Below are positions 16,301-22,288 of a stretch of 26,201 bases of DNA, piece after piece. Position numbers and translations under genes: made by a program. Numbering within the stretch: the stretch's first letter is position 1; each line of letters begins with the position of its first letter. This DNA is from JACQZO01 sp964512325. Lineage in GTDB: Bacteria; Patescibacteriota; Gracilibacteria; RBG-16-42-10. The notes beneath the pieces are model-generated. The model did no database searches and was not told the DNA's origin. It was given only the letters and a program-made list of their open reading frames with translations. The stretch is from NCBI GenBank assembly GCA_964512325.1, contig CAZEGN010000017.1, positions 1-26,201 on the forward strand, in the 5' to 3' direction.

Positions 16301-17178
16301 TCGGGGTCTACAACCAGCTTTAATCCTGGGTCATCTAGATCCACAACACGGATACCTTGGATTAAGGCTTCACGATTTAGTGCTATGTTTGATTTCCTAA
16401 TTTCTGCACGTTTCAGCAGAGGATTTACCTGCCTGATGATTTGAGTTAGCAAAGTTTGCTCCGTATTAAATACAGCAAGCTGATTTGCTGTTTCTACAAA
16501 TTGACTATATTGCGTTTGCACCAAAGTACTAGCTGGATCAGTAGTAAGAATTGTATTAACCTCACGCAATAGCTGCGCCTGGGTCTGTGTGTTATTAGCG
16601 ATAATAGCAGCTAACTCTTTTAAACGCGCCGCAGCTTGTAATAACCACTGCTCAGTAGCAATAGTGCCCTGATTGAGCTTGTTTTCATATTGTCGCAAGC
16701 CCGCAGCTTTATCGCTTTCATTAACCAAATAGGCAAACACATCAAAGTTTAGAGTTTGTTCTAATACACTTGAAGCCTGTAAAAGACCAATTCTCGGCTC
16801 ATTTGCCGTAATGATAGTATTTTCATCTACCGAAAAGTTTGGCTGCATAATAGCATTATATTGTGCTTGACCAAGCAAACTAGCTGCTTCAGCAGCATTT
16901 TCTACCGCAATTGTTTTTTTGCTTTCTTCAATTGCCACGGGCGCATCTGTAATAGGAGCAGACTCATCACCACTAAAAAGGACAACGAGTCCCCAAATAA
17001 TTAAGAAGAGCACAATTGCTCCCAGGAGAATTTTGCCCCAAGGAATAGACTGTAGCGTCTCACGCAGACCTGACTGTTCATCATTCTCGAACTCACTAGG
17101 AGTCAGAGCCCCTTCCAATGCGCTATTAGCTTCTGATGGGGTATCAACTTGGCCAGAACTATTATTAGTTGTATCCAT
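16297..17178 (-). CDS. one-pass membrane protein with helical extracytoplasmic domain, unknown
   Basis: The 293-residue protein has an acidic, Ser/Glu-rich N-terminal tail of about 45 residues, one membrane helix (about 47-69, WGKILLGAIVLFLIIWGLVVLF), and then some 220 residues that are alanine-, glutamine- and leucine-rich and mainly helical. No cleavage site or enzyme motif is visible. The topology is probably N-terminus in, C-terminal domain outside. I do not recognise the family. It has a good promoter that lies back to back with that of tRNA-Phe. Its stop interlocks with that of greA. Confidence 0.78.
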   Translation of the reverse strand: MDTTNNSSGQVDTPSEANSALEGALTPSEFENDEQSGLRETLQSIPWGKILLGAIVLFLIIWGLVVLFSGDESAPITDAPVAIEESKKTIAVENAAEAASLLGQAQYNAIMQPNFSVDENTIITANEPRIGLLQASSVLEQTLNFDVFAYLVNESDKAAGLRQYENKLNQGTIATEQWLLQAAARLKELAAIIANNTQTQAQLLREVNTILTTDPASTLVQTQYSQFVETANQLAVFNTEQTLLTQIIRQVNPLLKRAEIRKSNIALNREALIQGIRVVDLDDPGLKLVVDPD

Positions 17179-17211
17179 AGTATGTGGTTAGCTATGCATG
17201 TGCGAATAAGT

Positions 17212-17239
17212 ATTATGACAATACCAAATCAAATGTCAA
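17212..17239 (-). promoter_or_regulatory. promoter for the one-pass membrane protein gene
   Basis: On the minus strand TTGACA (17239-17234) is followed after 16 bases by CATAAT (17217-17212), with the ATG about 35 bases further on. Only three bases separate its -35 from the -35 of the divergent tRNA-Phe promoter. Confidence 0.6.
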
Positions 17240-17242
17240 TAT

Positions 17243-17271
17243 TTGCATTAAAGCGCTTACTCTTTTATAGT
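17243..17271 (+). promoter_or_regulatory. promoter for the tRNA-Phe/tRNA-Leu unit
   Basis: TTGCAT (17243-17248) and TATAGT (17266-17271) are separated by 17 bases; transcription would start near 17278, nine bases before tRNA-Phe. No usable promoter is seen before tRNA-Leu, so both tRNAs and the repeat between them are probably on one transcript. Confidence 0.65.
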
Positions 17272-17286
17272 GCGTTCGCTTTCCAA

Positions 17287-17361
17287 GCCGAGGTAGCTCA
17301 GTGGTAGAGCGAAGGACTGAAAATCCTTGCGTCGTGAGTCCGATTCTCACCCTCGGCACCA
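17287..17361 (+). tRNA. tRNA-Phe (GAA)
   Basis: The acceptor arms GCCGAGG and CCTCGGC pair perfectly. The D arm has GCTC/GAGC, the anticodon stem AAGGA/TCCTT encloses CTGAAAA with anticodon GAA (17319-17321), and the T arm is GTGAG/CTCAC. The CCA is encoded (17359-17361) and is followed without a gap by repeat copy A. Confidence 0.97.
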
Positions 17362-17470
17362 CGATCGCATCAGCGATCGTCTTCTCCTCATCCTCATCCT
17401 TAATCTCAAACAGCAGTATATAGAAGTACTGGCGATAGCGATCGCAGGATTAGTATAAGGACAAGAAGGG
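17361..17470 (+). repeat. tRNA-tail repeat, copy A (after tRNA-Phe)
   Basis: The final A of the CCA opens a perfect 8-bp hairpin, ACGATCGC (17361-17368) with GCGATCGT (17373-17380). A pyrimidine tract (17381-17407), a second complementary arm GCGATCGC (17438-17445) and a purine tract (17446-17470) follow. Pairing of the two tracts is the weakest of the five copies. The layout matches copies B, D and E. Confidence 0.75.
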
Positions 17471-17489
17471 AATGTTTTAATTATATTCA

Positions 17490-17573
17490 GGGCGCGTGGT
17501 GGAATGGCAGACACGCAAGACTTAAAATCTTGTTCCTTCGGGAGTGTGGGTTCGATCCCCACCGCGCCCACCA
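17490..17573 (+). tRNA. tRNA-Leu (TAA)
   Basis: Acceptor arms GGGCGCG and CGCGCCC pair; the anticodon stem CAAGA/TCTTG encloses CTTAAAA with anticodon TAA (17523-17525). A long variable arm (class II) and the T arm GTGGG/CCCAC are present, and CCA is encoded at 17571-17573. It is 128 bases behind tRNA-Phe. Confidence 0.97.
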
Positions 17574-17670
17574 CGATCGCGACGAGCGATCGTCTTATTC
17601 TCATTCTGATCCTCAATCTTATTCTATTGGGACTACTTCAACGTGATCGAAGAATAAGAATAAAACGAAG
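17573..17670 (+). repeat. tRNA-tail repeat, copy B (after tRNA-Leu)
   Basis: ACGATCGC (17573-17580) pairs with GCGATCGT (17586-17593). A pyrimidine tract (17594-17626) follows, then the second arm GTGATCG (17643-17649) and a purine tract (17650-17670). TCTTATTCT in the first tract pairs perfectly with AGAATAAGA in the second. CTACTTC and GAAGTAG enclose the distal half. Confidence 0.8.
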
Positions 17671-17721
17671 TAGAACATGGGTTGAGATTTTGTTAATGTT
17701 TTGGTCGAATATCTTATACAA

Positions 17722-18363
17722 ATGATCTATCTTATCGGAGGTCCTCCTAAATGTGGTAAAACGACATTAGCAAAGAAAATGTCCAAGCAGTTAGGTATTC
17801 CTTGGATCTCTGCTGATACATTACAAAGCATTGGAAGAGAGTATTCGTCCTCTCTAGAGCTGAAAAATAAATACCCTCATGCATCAATGCGAAAAGGTAA
17901 CAAAAACAATGACAGTTTTTATAACAAATATACCACTCCAGAAATAATCGCGGCCTACAGAAAGCAAGCAAAAGCAACCGCCTTGGCCATTGAGACCCTG
18001 ATTCTCTGTGAAATAACAGACGGCAATGACTATATTATTGAAGGATATCAAATTACCCCGTCACTAGCTGTAAAGCTAAGAAAAAAACATGGACCAGACA
18101 AGATCTCGGCTATTTTCCTTTCAAAAAGAGATTCAAAAGAGTTTGTCCGCAATATAAAAAAGAGCACAACTCCCAACGATTGGATTCTTGCAAATACCAA
18201 AAAGGAAAAGACATTTGAAAAAATTGCTGACATGATTGGACAATATAGTATTTACTTTGAAAGTGAAGCCAAAAAATCTGATTTAAACTATATCGATCTG
18301 AGTCAGAGCTTTGAAGCTAAATTGCCACAGGCAATAAAGATACTATTAGACAATAAGTCGTGA
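17722..18363 (+). CDS. P-loop kinase-like protein
   Basis: The product starts MIYLIGGPPKCGKTTLAKK, with a Walker A motif GGPPKCGKT at residues 6-14 directly at the N-terminus, the layout of small nucleotide or metabolite kinases and of 2-phosphoglycerate-kinase-like proteins. ISADTL near residue 32 could be the substrate-binding strand, and DYIIEGYQI (about 114) resembles the Walker B region. The C-terminal third is lysine-rich. The substrate cannot be read from the sequence. I used ATG at 17722 rather than an in-frame TTG at 17701, because the strand before the P-loop begins there. The product is 213 residues. It lies 51 bases behind tail repeat B and alone on the plus strand. Confidence 0.75.
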   Translation: MIYLIGGPPKCGKTTLAKKMSKQLGIPWISADTLQSIGREYSSSLELKNKYPHASMRKGNKNNDSFYNKYTTPEIIAAYRKQAKATALAIETLILCEITDGNDYIIEGYQITPSLAVKLRKKHGPDKISAIFLSKRDSKEFVRNIKKSTTPNDWILANTKKEKTFEKIADMIGQYSIYFESEAKKSDLNYIDLSQSFEAKLPQAIKILLDNKS

Positions 18364-18401
18364 TTAGCAACTATACGGTTCCCTAGAGACTGATACTGAA
18401 T

Positions 18402-18605
18402 TCATTTAGATGAATAGTAGATCTTTTCATCTTGCATTGTGGCCTCTTCGATCAACACCATTTTTCCATTCCGTGCCTCATGATAGACATTGTTCACAAA
18501 CAGCACCCGAAAGCTAAACAGCATGTAACCACTGCCACTACACCCAATAGAGTTAAGACTAGCGGGGAACCTTAGTATTAATCGATGATGAACTTTTAGC
18601 CGCAA
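18402..18605 (-). CDS. short protein of an unrecognised family, copy 1
   Basis: The minus-strand frame of 67 residues (TTG start) contains GYMLFSFRVLFVNNVYHEARNGKMVLIEEATMQ. The same protein pattern recurs in the frame at 19010-19174 (about 58% identity over 36 residues by eye, no gaps), and the two DNA copies align over 115 bases without an indel. That pattern suggests real, conserved coding sequence of which these may be C-terminal pieces. No ATG stands before the conserved part, so copy 1 may itself be a fragment. I do not recognise the family. It is divergent from the MazG-like gene. Confidence 0.4.
   Translation of the reverse strand: MRLKVHHRLILRFPASLNSIGCSGSGYMLFSFRVLFVNNVYHEARNGKMVLIEEATMQDEKIYYSSK
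18431..18545 (+). repeat. 115-base direct repeat, left copy
   Basis: This stretch aligns with 19051-19165 over exactly 115 bases without gaps; shared blocks include TTCACAAACAG and TGTAACCACTGC. The two copies flank the MazG-like gene in direct orientation. Confidence 0.75.
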
Positions 18606-18616
18606 GCAAACTTATG

Positions 18617-18635
18617 TTACTTTATCCTAAAGTAA
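18617..18635 (+). promoter_or_regulatory. perfect 8-bp hairpin before the MazG-like gene
   Basis: TTACTTTA and TAAAGTAA pair around TCC. The 3' arm ends 9 bases before the ATG, the same distance as the hairpin before prfB. It could block or mark the start, or be an operator. Confidence 0.5.
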
Positions 18636-18644
18636 TCTTGTATT

Positions 18645-18971
18645 ATGAATCTCATAGATTTACAAAACCGAGCTTTAGAAATAGTAAAACAGTATGAGGA
18701 GCTCAATAAGGTACAAAAAAGAGCAAATTGGACTATTACTGAATATATGCAGGCCTTTGTGGGTGACGTGGGTGATTTAGGCAAACTCATTATGGCCAAA
18801 AACAATTTCCGCAGTATTCCCAACCATGAAGAAAAGCTGCAGCATGAACTGGGAGATTGCTTATGGGCTCTATTAATAATAGCTAAAGAACTCAATATTG
18901 ATCCAGAAAAAGCTTTTCTGGGAACAATGTTAGATATTGAAAAGAAAATAAAGTTACAGCTGTCCAGCTGA
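18645..18971 (+). CDS. MazG-like nucleotide pyrophosphohydrolase
   Basis: The 108-residue all-helical protein has the MazG/dUTPase-like four-helix layout: MQAFVGDVGDLGKLIMAK (35-52) in place of 'EExxE', and HELGDCLWALLIIAKELNID (67-86), where E68 and D71 match the second 'ExxD' metal pair. The first pair reads GDVGD, with G40 where family members have glutamate, so metal binding may be weakened. Such enzymes hydrolyse abnormal or excess NTPs to NMP and pyrophosphate. The gene stands alone between two 115-base direct repeats, with hairpins directly before the start and after the stop (18972-18989). Confidence 0.8.
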   Translation: MNLIDLQNRALEIVKQYEELNKVQKRANWTITEYMQAFVGDVGDLGKLIMAKNNFRSIPNHEEKLQHELGDCLWALLIIAKELNIDPEKAFLGTMLDIEKKIKLQLSS

Positions 18972-18989
18972 TTGAACCTAAAGGTTCAA
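18972..18989 (+). other. 8-bp inverted repeat directly after the MazG-like stop
   Basis: TTGAACCT and AGGTTCAA are separated by two A and begin at the base after the TGA. No T-run follows, so a canonical terminator is not supported; it may protect the 3' end or be a protein-binding palindrome. Confidence 0.45.
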
Positions 18990-19009
18990 CCCATACTGCG
19001 CCCTACTAG

Positions 19010-19174
19010 CTAACAGGGGACTAAAGTAGGAGAAGAACACGCTTTCTTTTCCTGTATTGCGACCTCTTTAATGAGTACTTTCCTGCCACCTCTTATTTCA
19101 TGGCGCACACTCTTCACAAACAGAACCCTGAAATTGAACAGCGTGTAACCACTGCTCCCGCGCCCACGAGCACT
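19010..19174 (-). pseudogene. remnant of the unrecognised short-protein family, copy 2
   Basis: The open stretch reads SARGRGSSGYTLFNFRVLFV and onward to a TAG at 19012-19010. Its conserved part is the paralogue of the protein at 18402-18605, but a TGA at 19177-19175 closes the frame and no start codon precedes the conserved part. It runs straight into tail repeat C (19166-19261), which may have truncated it. Confidence 0.5.
19051..19165 (+). repeat. 115-base direct repeat, right copy
   Basis: Gap-free counterpart of 18431-18545. It ends exactly where tail repeat C begins. Confidence 0.75.
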
Positions 19175-19261
19175 TCAATGCGAGTCTGATTCTCAATCTT
19201 ATTCTAGAGCATGAGCATTTTTGTGCCCCTGGAAGAATAAAGCTCAGAATGAGAATTAGAG
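19166..19261 (+). repeat. tRNA-tail repeat, copy C (no intact tRNA)
   Basis: ACGAGCAC (19166-19173) is followed by a pyrimidine tract (19185-19206), ATTTTTGTGC (the second-arm region, GTGC at 19223-19226) and a purine tract (19231-19261), as in copies D and E but more diverged. The bases just before it, CCGCGCCCAC, equal the 3' end of the tRNA-Leu gene in this window. That may mean a lost tRNA or may be chance. Confidence 0.6.
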
Positions 19262-19285
19262 ACGCCACTTCATCAAGAGCCCAAA

Positions 19286-19540
19286 TTAAAAACCAATACG
19301 ACGTGTCGGTTCCTGTTCCCAAGGGCTTTTTTGACCAGGACCGGGTACACGGGGAACCCATACTGGCCGAGGGGTGGGTGCAACTGAAGGTTCCTCCAAC
19401 TGATCAGGTCGAGAAGGAACCCGCTGAGGAATGACACCGGGCTGCGGAGGCATTTCACCAGGATGATTACTTAAAACAGCTAACACAGCTCGACGCGCAC
19501 TATCAGAACCAAACTCATCATTTATTTTTTCTAGGTGCAT
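19286..19540 (-). CDS. proline-rich hypothetical protein
   Basis: The 84-residue product starts MHLEKINDEFGSDSARRAVLAVLSNHPGEM, probably a short helical segment, and then becomes rich in proline and arginine (PQPGVIPQRVPSRPDQLEEPS...). An in-frame TTG at 19555 would add five residues. The frame ends 25 bases from tail repeat C, so the C-terminus may have been cut when the repeat arrived. Base composition is more G+C-rich than its neighbours. I do not recognise it. A perfect 10-bp palindrome lies 28 bases before the ATG. Confidence 0.45.
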   Translation of the reverse strand: MHLEKINDEFGSDSARRAVLAVLSNHPGEMPPQPGVIPQRVPSRPDQLEEPSVAPTPRPVWVPRVPGPGQKSPWEQEPTRRIGF

Positions 19541-19568
19541 AAAGTTTTTAAACAAATCAAACTACTTC

Positions 19569-19593
19569 TATCTTAGCAATACATGCTAAGATA
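19569..19593 (-). promoter_or_regulatory. perfect 10-bp palindrome before the proline-rich ORF
   Basis: TATCTTAGCA and TGCTAAGATA pair around a 5-base spacer. No T-run follows on either strand, so an operator or leader hairpin is more likely than a terminator. The stretch 19541-19688 holds nothing else I can name. Confidence 0.45.
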
Positions 19594-19688
19594 AATTTAT
19601 ACAAGAGAATGCCCCTAAGGCCAAATCGAAAAAATCTCACGATTGAACAACCATTACCCCAACGCCAATACTGTTACTACTTAGATTT

Positions 19689-19901
19689 ATGATTAACCCC
19701 CAAATATTAGCCAAGGGCAGATTCGAACCCAAAGATATATTTGTCAGTATCCACCCATCAAATCGTAAAATTGACCCAGCAACCGAGGCTCAAATTGAGC
19801 TACTATAGCAAGACACACTGAAACAAACGAAAAAAGCTGGTAAGCATATTATAACTGAGACGATTAGATACCGAATGCAGTCATGGTTCATATTTTTATG
19901 A
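19689..19901 (+). pseudogene. small gene interrupted by an in-frame TAG
   Basis: From ATG 19689 the frame encodes 39 residues (INPQILAKGRFEPKDIFVS... ending EAQIELL), meets TAG at 19806-19808 and then stays open in the same frame for 30 codons (QDTLKQTKKAGKHIITET...YRMQSW) to TGA at 19899. The second part reads like 'K..W...L..AKKKGK.I.....YR..SW', a pattern seen at the start of small CPR NUDIX-like proteins, but that link is tentative. Continuity of the frame across the amber codon and the missing C-terminal domain suggest a decayed gene. UAG is an ordinary stop elsewhere in the window. Confidence 0.5.
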
Positions 19902-19928
19902 ACAGTTAATACATCTTGTAAAAAACAC

Positions 19929-19972
19929 AATGACAGGTAGTGTGTAACAAAGTAATCGTCACTACTGTCATT
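19929..19972 (+). promoter_or_regulatory. 13-bp hairpin ending at the start codon of a small membrane protein
   Basis: AATGACAG-G-TAGTG (19929-19942) pairs with CACTACTGTCATT (19960-19972) with one bulged G. The 3' arm ends directly at the ATG at 19973, so the folded RNA would hide the start. It lacks the ACGR loops of the mini-ykkC (guanidine-II) riboswitch found before some small multidrug transporters. Confidence 0.55.
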
Positions 19973-20317
19973 ATGATCAAGGTATTCATATTATTACTAG
20001 CCCAAGGGCTCTATTCAGTCAGTGACTTTCTAGGAAGGAAAGGTATGGCTGAGAATGGCTTTTCCGCAACAGTACTCACACAATCTTGGTTTCCGCGGTA
20101 TCTATTGATTCACTTACTAGCAATGATTGGCCAGCTTTATATATTCGCTAATTTTAGTCTTGGCAAATCAATGATTCTCTTTGGCGCAGTATCCATCTTA
20201 TTAAGTAATACTTTGGGCGCACTTTTGTTAAAAGAACCGATTACACCAGCTGCCATTATTGCTACAGTGTTAGTCATCACTGCCATGATAGTTTTATTTT
20301 ATGAATCAGCAGCTTGA
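19973..20317 (+). CDS. small four-helix membrane protein, DMT/EamA-like
   Basis: The 114-residue protein has four hydrophobic segments (about 1-18, 42-62, 66-86 and 91-110). The pattern SKGM-like 'RKGMAENGFSATVLTQSWF', then 'GKSMILFGAVSILLSNTLGALLLKEPITPAAIIATVLVITAMIVLF', matches half-size members of the drug/metabolite transporter superfamily (EamA, SMR-like), where 'LGxLLLKEPIT...G..LI..G' is diagnostic. The conserved membrane glutamate of EmrE is not seen near the start, so substrate and proton coupling are open. Half-size DMT proteins work as dimers. I used the ATG at 19973 and not an upstream frame extension, because that would be read through the hairpin. Confidence 0.75.
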   Translation: MIKVFILLLAQGLYSVSDFLGRKGMAENGFSATVLTQSWFPRYLLIHLLAMIGQLYIFANFSLGKSMILFGAVSILLSNTLGALLLKEPITPAAIIATVLVITAMIVLFYESAA

Positions 20318-20337
20318 CTGGCTGCGCCTAGAAAAAA

Positions 20338-20946
20338 TCACACCTGGGAACTTTCCTTTCTCTCCACCCACCAGCTTTCATCTTTACTATCAGCATACCA
20401 AGCATCAGATCTCGTCTCTAAAACTGCGCTACATAATTCCTTAGCTATTGCTGTTTTTAAACGTTTCTGGGCATTTTCTATCATTGCCTTAGCTCGCATA
20501 TTCCCTAAATCTAATTGTTCTTTTAGTGTCATAATCCATTCCAGATTGTCAGCATCCTTCGCTAATATGGCTTCTTGAGTTTGACGCAAACGATATTCCG
20601 AAAGCGCAGCTTGTAGCAAGTCAGAAAAGGGAAGGGGGGCACTTATTTCTCTAATAATCTTATCTTCATTCACCTGTACATATTGTTGATGTACATAGTT
20701 TAAATCACTGCATCGAGTTTCCAGCATATCATGGAGCAGACACATAAGGATAACCTTGCTCATATCCACATTTCCTTCTAATTGCGCAAGCACCAGACCT
20801 ATATAGCAAGCTCTGTTAATGTGCTCTGCCACACTTTGATCACCTGAACCAAGAAAGGGGAAAGCTGTTCTGGGAGTTTTTGCTAAAATTCCCATCTCAA
20901 AAAGAAAATTAGCATTCGCACGCATAGACGAAACTGAAAAGGACAT
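20338..20946 (-). CDS. HD-domain phosphohydrolase (YfbR/HDDC2-like)
   Basis: The metal-binding pattern H...HD...D is present: H42 in SVAEHINRACYIG, H72-D73 in LMCLLHDMLET, and the C-terminal aspartate in LAKDADNLEWI (131-133). This spacing and the 'DxLEW' context fit the YfbR/HDDC2 group of 5'-deoxynucleotidases, which dephosphorylate dNMPs. The C-terminal 'AKAMIENAQKRLKT..AKEL' helix is also typical. At 202 residues it is of family length. The gene lies downstream of the TrmB-like gene on the same strand with a 132-base gap and may share its transcript. No Shine-Dalgarno sequence is visible. Confidence 0.87.
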   Translation of the reverse strand: MSFSVSSMRANANFLFEMGILAKTPRTAFPFLGSGDQSVAEHINRACYIGLVLAQLEGNVDMSKVILMCLLHDMLETRCSDLNYVHQQYVQVNEDKIIREISAPLPFSDLLQAALSEYRLRQTQEAILAKDADNLEWIMTLKEQLDLGNMRAKAMIENAQKRLKTAIAKELCSAVLETRSDAWYADSKDESWWVERKESSQV

Positions 20947-21078
20947 AAAACAAATTAGTTAAGTAGCTTCATTTTATGTAACCTGACAAAAAGACCTTGT
21001 CATCACCAGGCAACAATAACAGAACACCACAACCCAACATTTCTACAAGCCAAGAAACTGTTGTCAAAAGATAACAAG

Positions 21079-21861
21079 TTAGCGAACAAGAGTGGCATCG
21101 TAAGTCTCAGCCATTGCCCACAGCATGTTAAATACACTCAACATCATCGCAGCAATGACCTTGCTTTCAATCACAACAGCAATATTTTTATGATCAAAAG
21201 AAAATAACACTACCTTGTCATTAAATATATCAAAGCCTCCGGAAATACCTAAAGCCTCCGGCAAGACTCGAATCATAGTCAGTCGCGCTTTTTCTCCTTT
21301 ACTAACCTTAAGCTTTTTCGCCGCCTCAACCGCCACCAGCGTCGCTCGCAGCAGAAGGCGAGATCTAATACCCCTCCGCACCCTTTTAGCAGCAGCATCT
21401 TCACTCCACCCGGGCACAGCGCGCCTAAAAGCATCACCATCACCAAAAATACTAATATCACGAGCCTCATCCAACTCCATTTGCAGAACCCGCCTCATCC
21501 CTTCAAGCCCTTCAAACATTTTCACACCAGGCTCACGCTGAGCAACAGTAAACAGATACCGCAATTCATTCAAATGCTGTGAAACTAATTCCAAACGAGA
21601 TTGTTGCATGTGCAGCAACTGACTAGGATCAACAGGAACAATCATCAATCCAGCAGAAGCCTTCACCGTACTCAGCAATCCCTTAGACCGCAATGAACGA
21701 ACAACATCATAAGAGGCGCTGCGATTCAAGTTTGCCAACAAAGCAACCTTGCTAACTAGCCCCTTTCCTAGCTGTAAAGCAGCAAGGTAGAAAGCCGCTT
21801 CACGCTTGTCTAAACCAACGGCCAGCAATATCTGCAATAAGTCAGACATGTCTTTTTTCAT
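21079..21861 (-). CDS. TrmB-family transcriptional regulator
   Basis: The 260-residue protein begins with a winged helix-turn-helix of the TrmB type: LLAVGLDKREAAFYLAALQLGKGLVSKVALLANLNRSASYDVVRSLRSKGLL (about 8-62). A coiled-coil-like stretch and an effector-domain-like C-terminus (VKMFEGLEGMRRVL..., ISIFGDGDAFRR, then FDIFNDKVVLFSFDHKNIAVVIES) follow, the usual order in these proteins. TrmB-like regulators are abundant in archaea and in CPR bacteria, where their ligands are mostly unknown. I used ATG at 21861; an upstream in-frame TTG adds three residues. It is upstream of and codirectional with the HD phosphohydrolase gene and divergent from tRNA-Arg. No Shine-Dalgarno sequence precedes the start. 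Confidence 0.87.
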   Translation of the reverse strand: MKKDMSDLLQILLAVGLDKREAAFYLAALQLGKGLVSKVALLANLNRSASYDVVRSLRSKGLLSTVKASAGLMIVPVDPSQLLHMQQSRLELVSQHLNELRYLFTVAQREPGVKMFEGLEGMRRVLQMELDEARDISIFGDGDAFRRAVPGWSEDAAAKRVRRGIRSRLLLRATLVAVEAAKKLKVSKGEKARLTMIRVLPEALGISGGFDIFNDKVVLFSFDHKNIAVVIESKVIAAMMLSVFNMLWAMAETYDATLVR

Positions 21862-21938
21862 ATGATACAACTAATACCCTCACAAGGTAGCACCCATAAG
21901 CGATTTAGCAATATGTTTTTAAATTACCAGCAATGATC

Positions 21939-21944
21939 TATAAT
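21939..21944 (+). promoter_or_regulatory. -10 element for tRNA-Arg
   Basis: A perfect TATAAT lies 10 bases before the tRNA, so transcription would start about four bases ahead of it. The -35 position holds a run of T and is poor. Confidence 0.5.
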
Positions 21945-21954
21945 CTGCCCACCT

Positions 21955-22029
21955 GGCTCCGTAGTATAACGGATAGAACATAGCCCTCCGAAGGCTGAGA
22001 TAGAGGTTCAATTCCTCTCGGAGCCACCA
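21955..22029 (+). tRNA. tRNA-Arg (CCG)
   Basis: Acceptor arms GGCTCCG and CGGAGCC pair. The anticodon loop is CTCCGAA with anticodon CCG (21988-21990) on a TAGCC/GGCTG stem with one wobble. The T arm GAGG/CCTC carries TTCAATT. CCA is encoded at 22027-22029 and leads directly into tail repeat D. Confidence 0.95.
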
Positions 22030-22125
22030 ACGAGCACATGTACTCGTCTTATCCTCATCCTTATCCTCCTTTCTCCGCAAAGGCTATTTTTCAGTGCTCG
22101 AAGGATGAGGAGAAGGAGAAGGATA
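22030..22125 (+). repeat. tRNA-tail repeat, copy D (after tRNA-Arg)
   Basis: ACGAGCAC (22030-22037) can pair with CTCGT (22043-22047) locally or with GTGCTCG (22094-22100) further on. The pyrimidine tract 22048-22076 and the purine tract 22101-22125 contain CCTCATCCTT and AAGGATGAGG, a perfect 10-bp match. From 22126 to 22288, before the glycosyltransferase gene, I see no further feature. Confidence 0.82.
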
Positions 22126-22288
22126 ATCTTAAGACAACAAATGAGATAAAGGTATGTATGCCAACACCTATCAACACACAAACGACTAAACCACTCAACC
22201 AACTTTTCTAACTGTAACAAAACGTACCAAACCTGCCAGCTAATATGCTAACATCAAGTTGTAAAATAACACCGGCGACCACAACTGT

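Noticed and set aside
16308..16384. Inverted repeat AGCTTTAATCC / GGATTAAGGCT behind greA as its terminator
   Set aside because: The loop is long and no T-run follows; it lies in coding sequence of the convergent gene and is probably chance.
17504..17725. Open frames running through the tRNA-Phe and tRNA-Leu genes on both strands
   Set aside because: They translate tRNA and repeat sequence and lack any protein-like pattern.
19098..19361. A minus-strand ORF across tail repeat C
   Set aside because: It is composed of repeat sequence and a shifted frame of the neighbouring ORF, with no conserved pattern.
19724..19740. A tRNA T-arm-like sequence (GGTTCGAATC on the minus strand)
   Set aside because: No acceptor, D or anticodon arm can be formed around it, and it lies in the coding part of the amber pseudogene.
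17361..22125. A CRISPR array made of the repeated tRNA-tail sequences
   Set aside because: Copies are long, far apart and unequally spaced, tied to tRNA ends, and there are no cas genes or uniform spacers.
22048..22125. Tail repeats as ordinary intrinsic terminators of the tRNA genes
   Set aside because: No T-run follows any of the stems. The pyrimidine tract is rich in C, and the structure extends about 100 bases beyond the tRNA.
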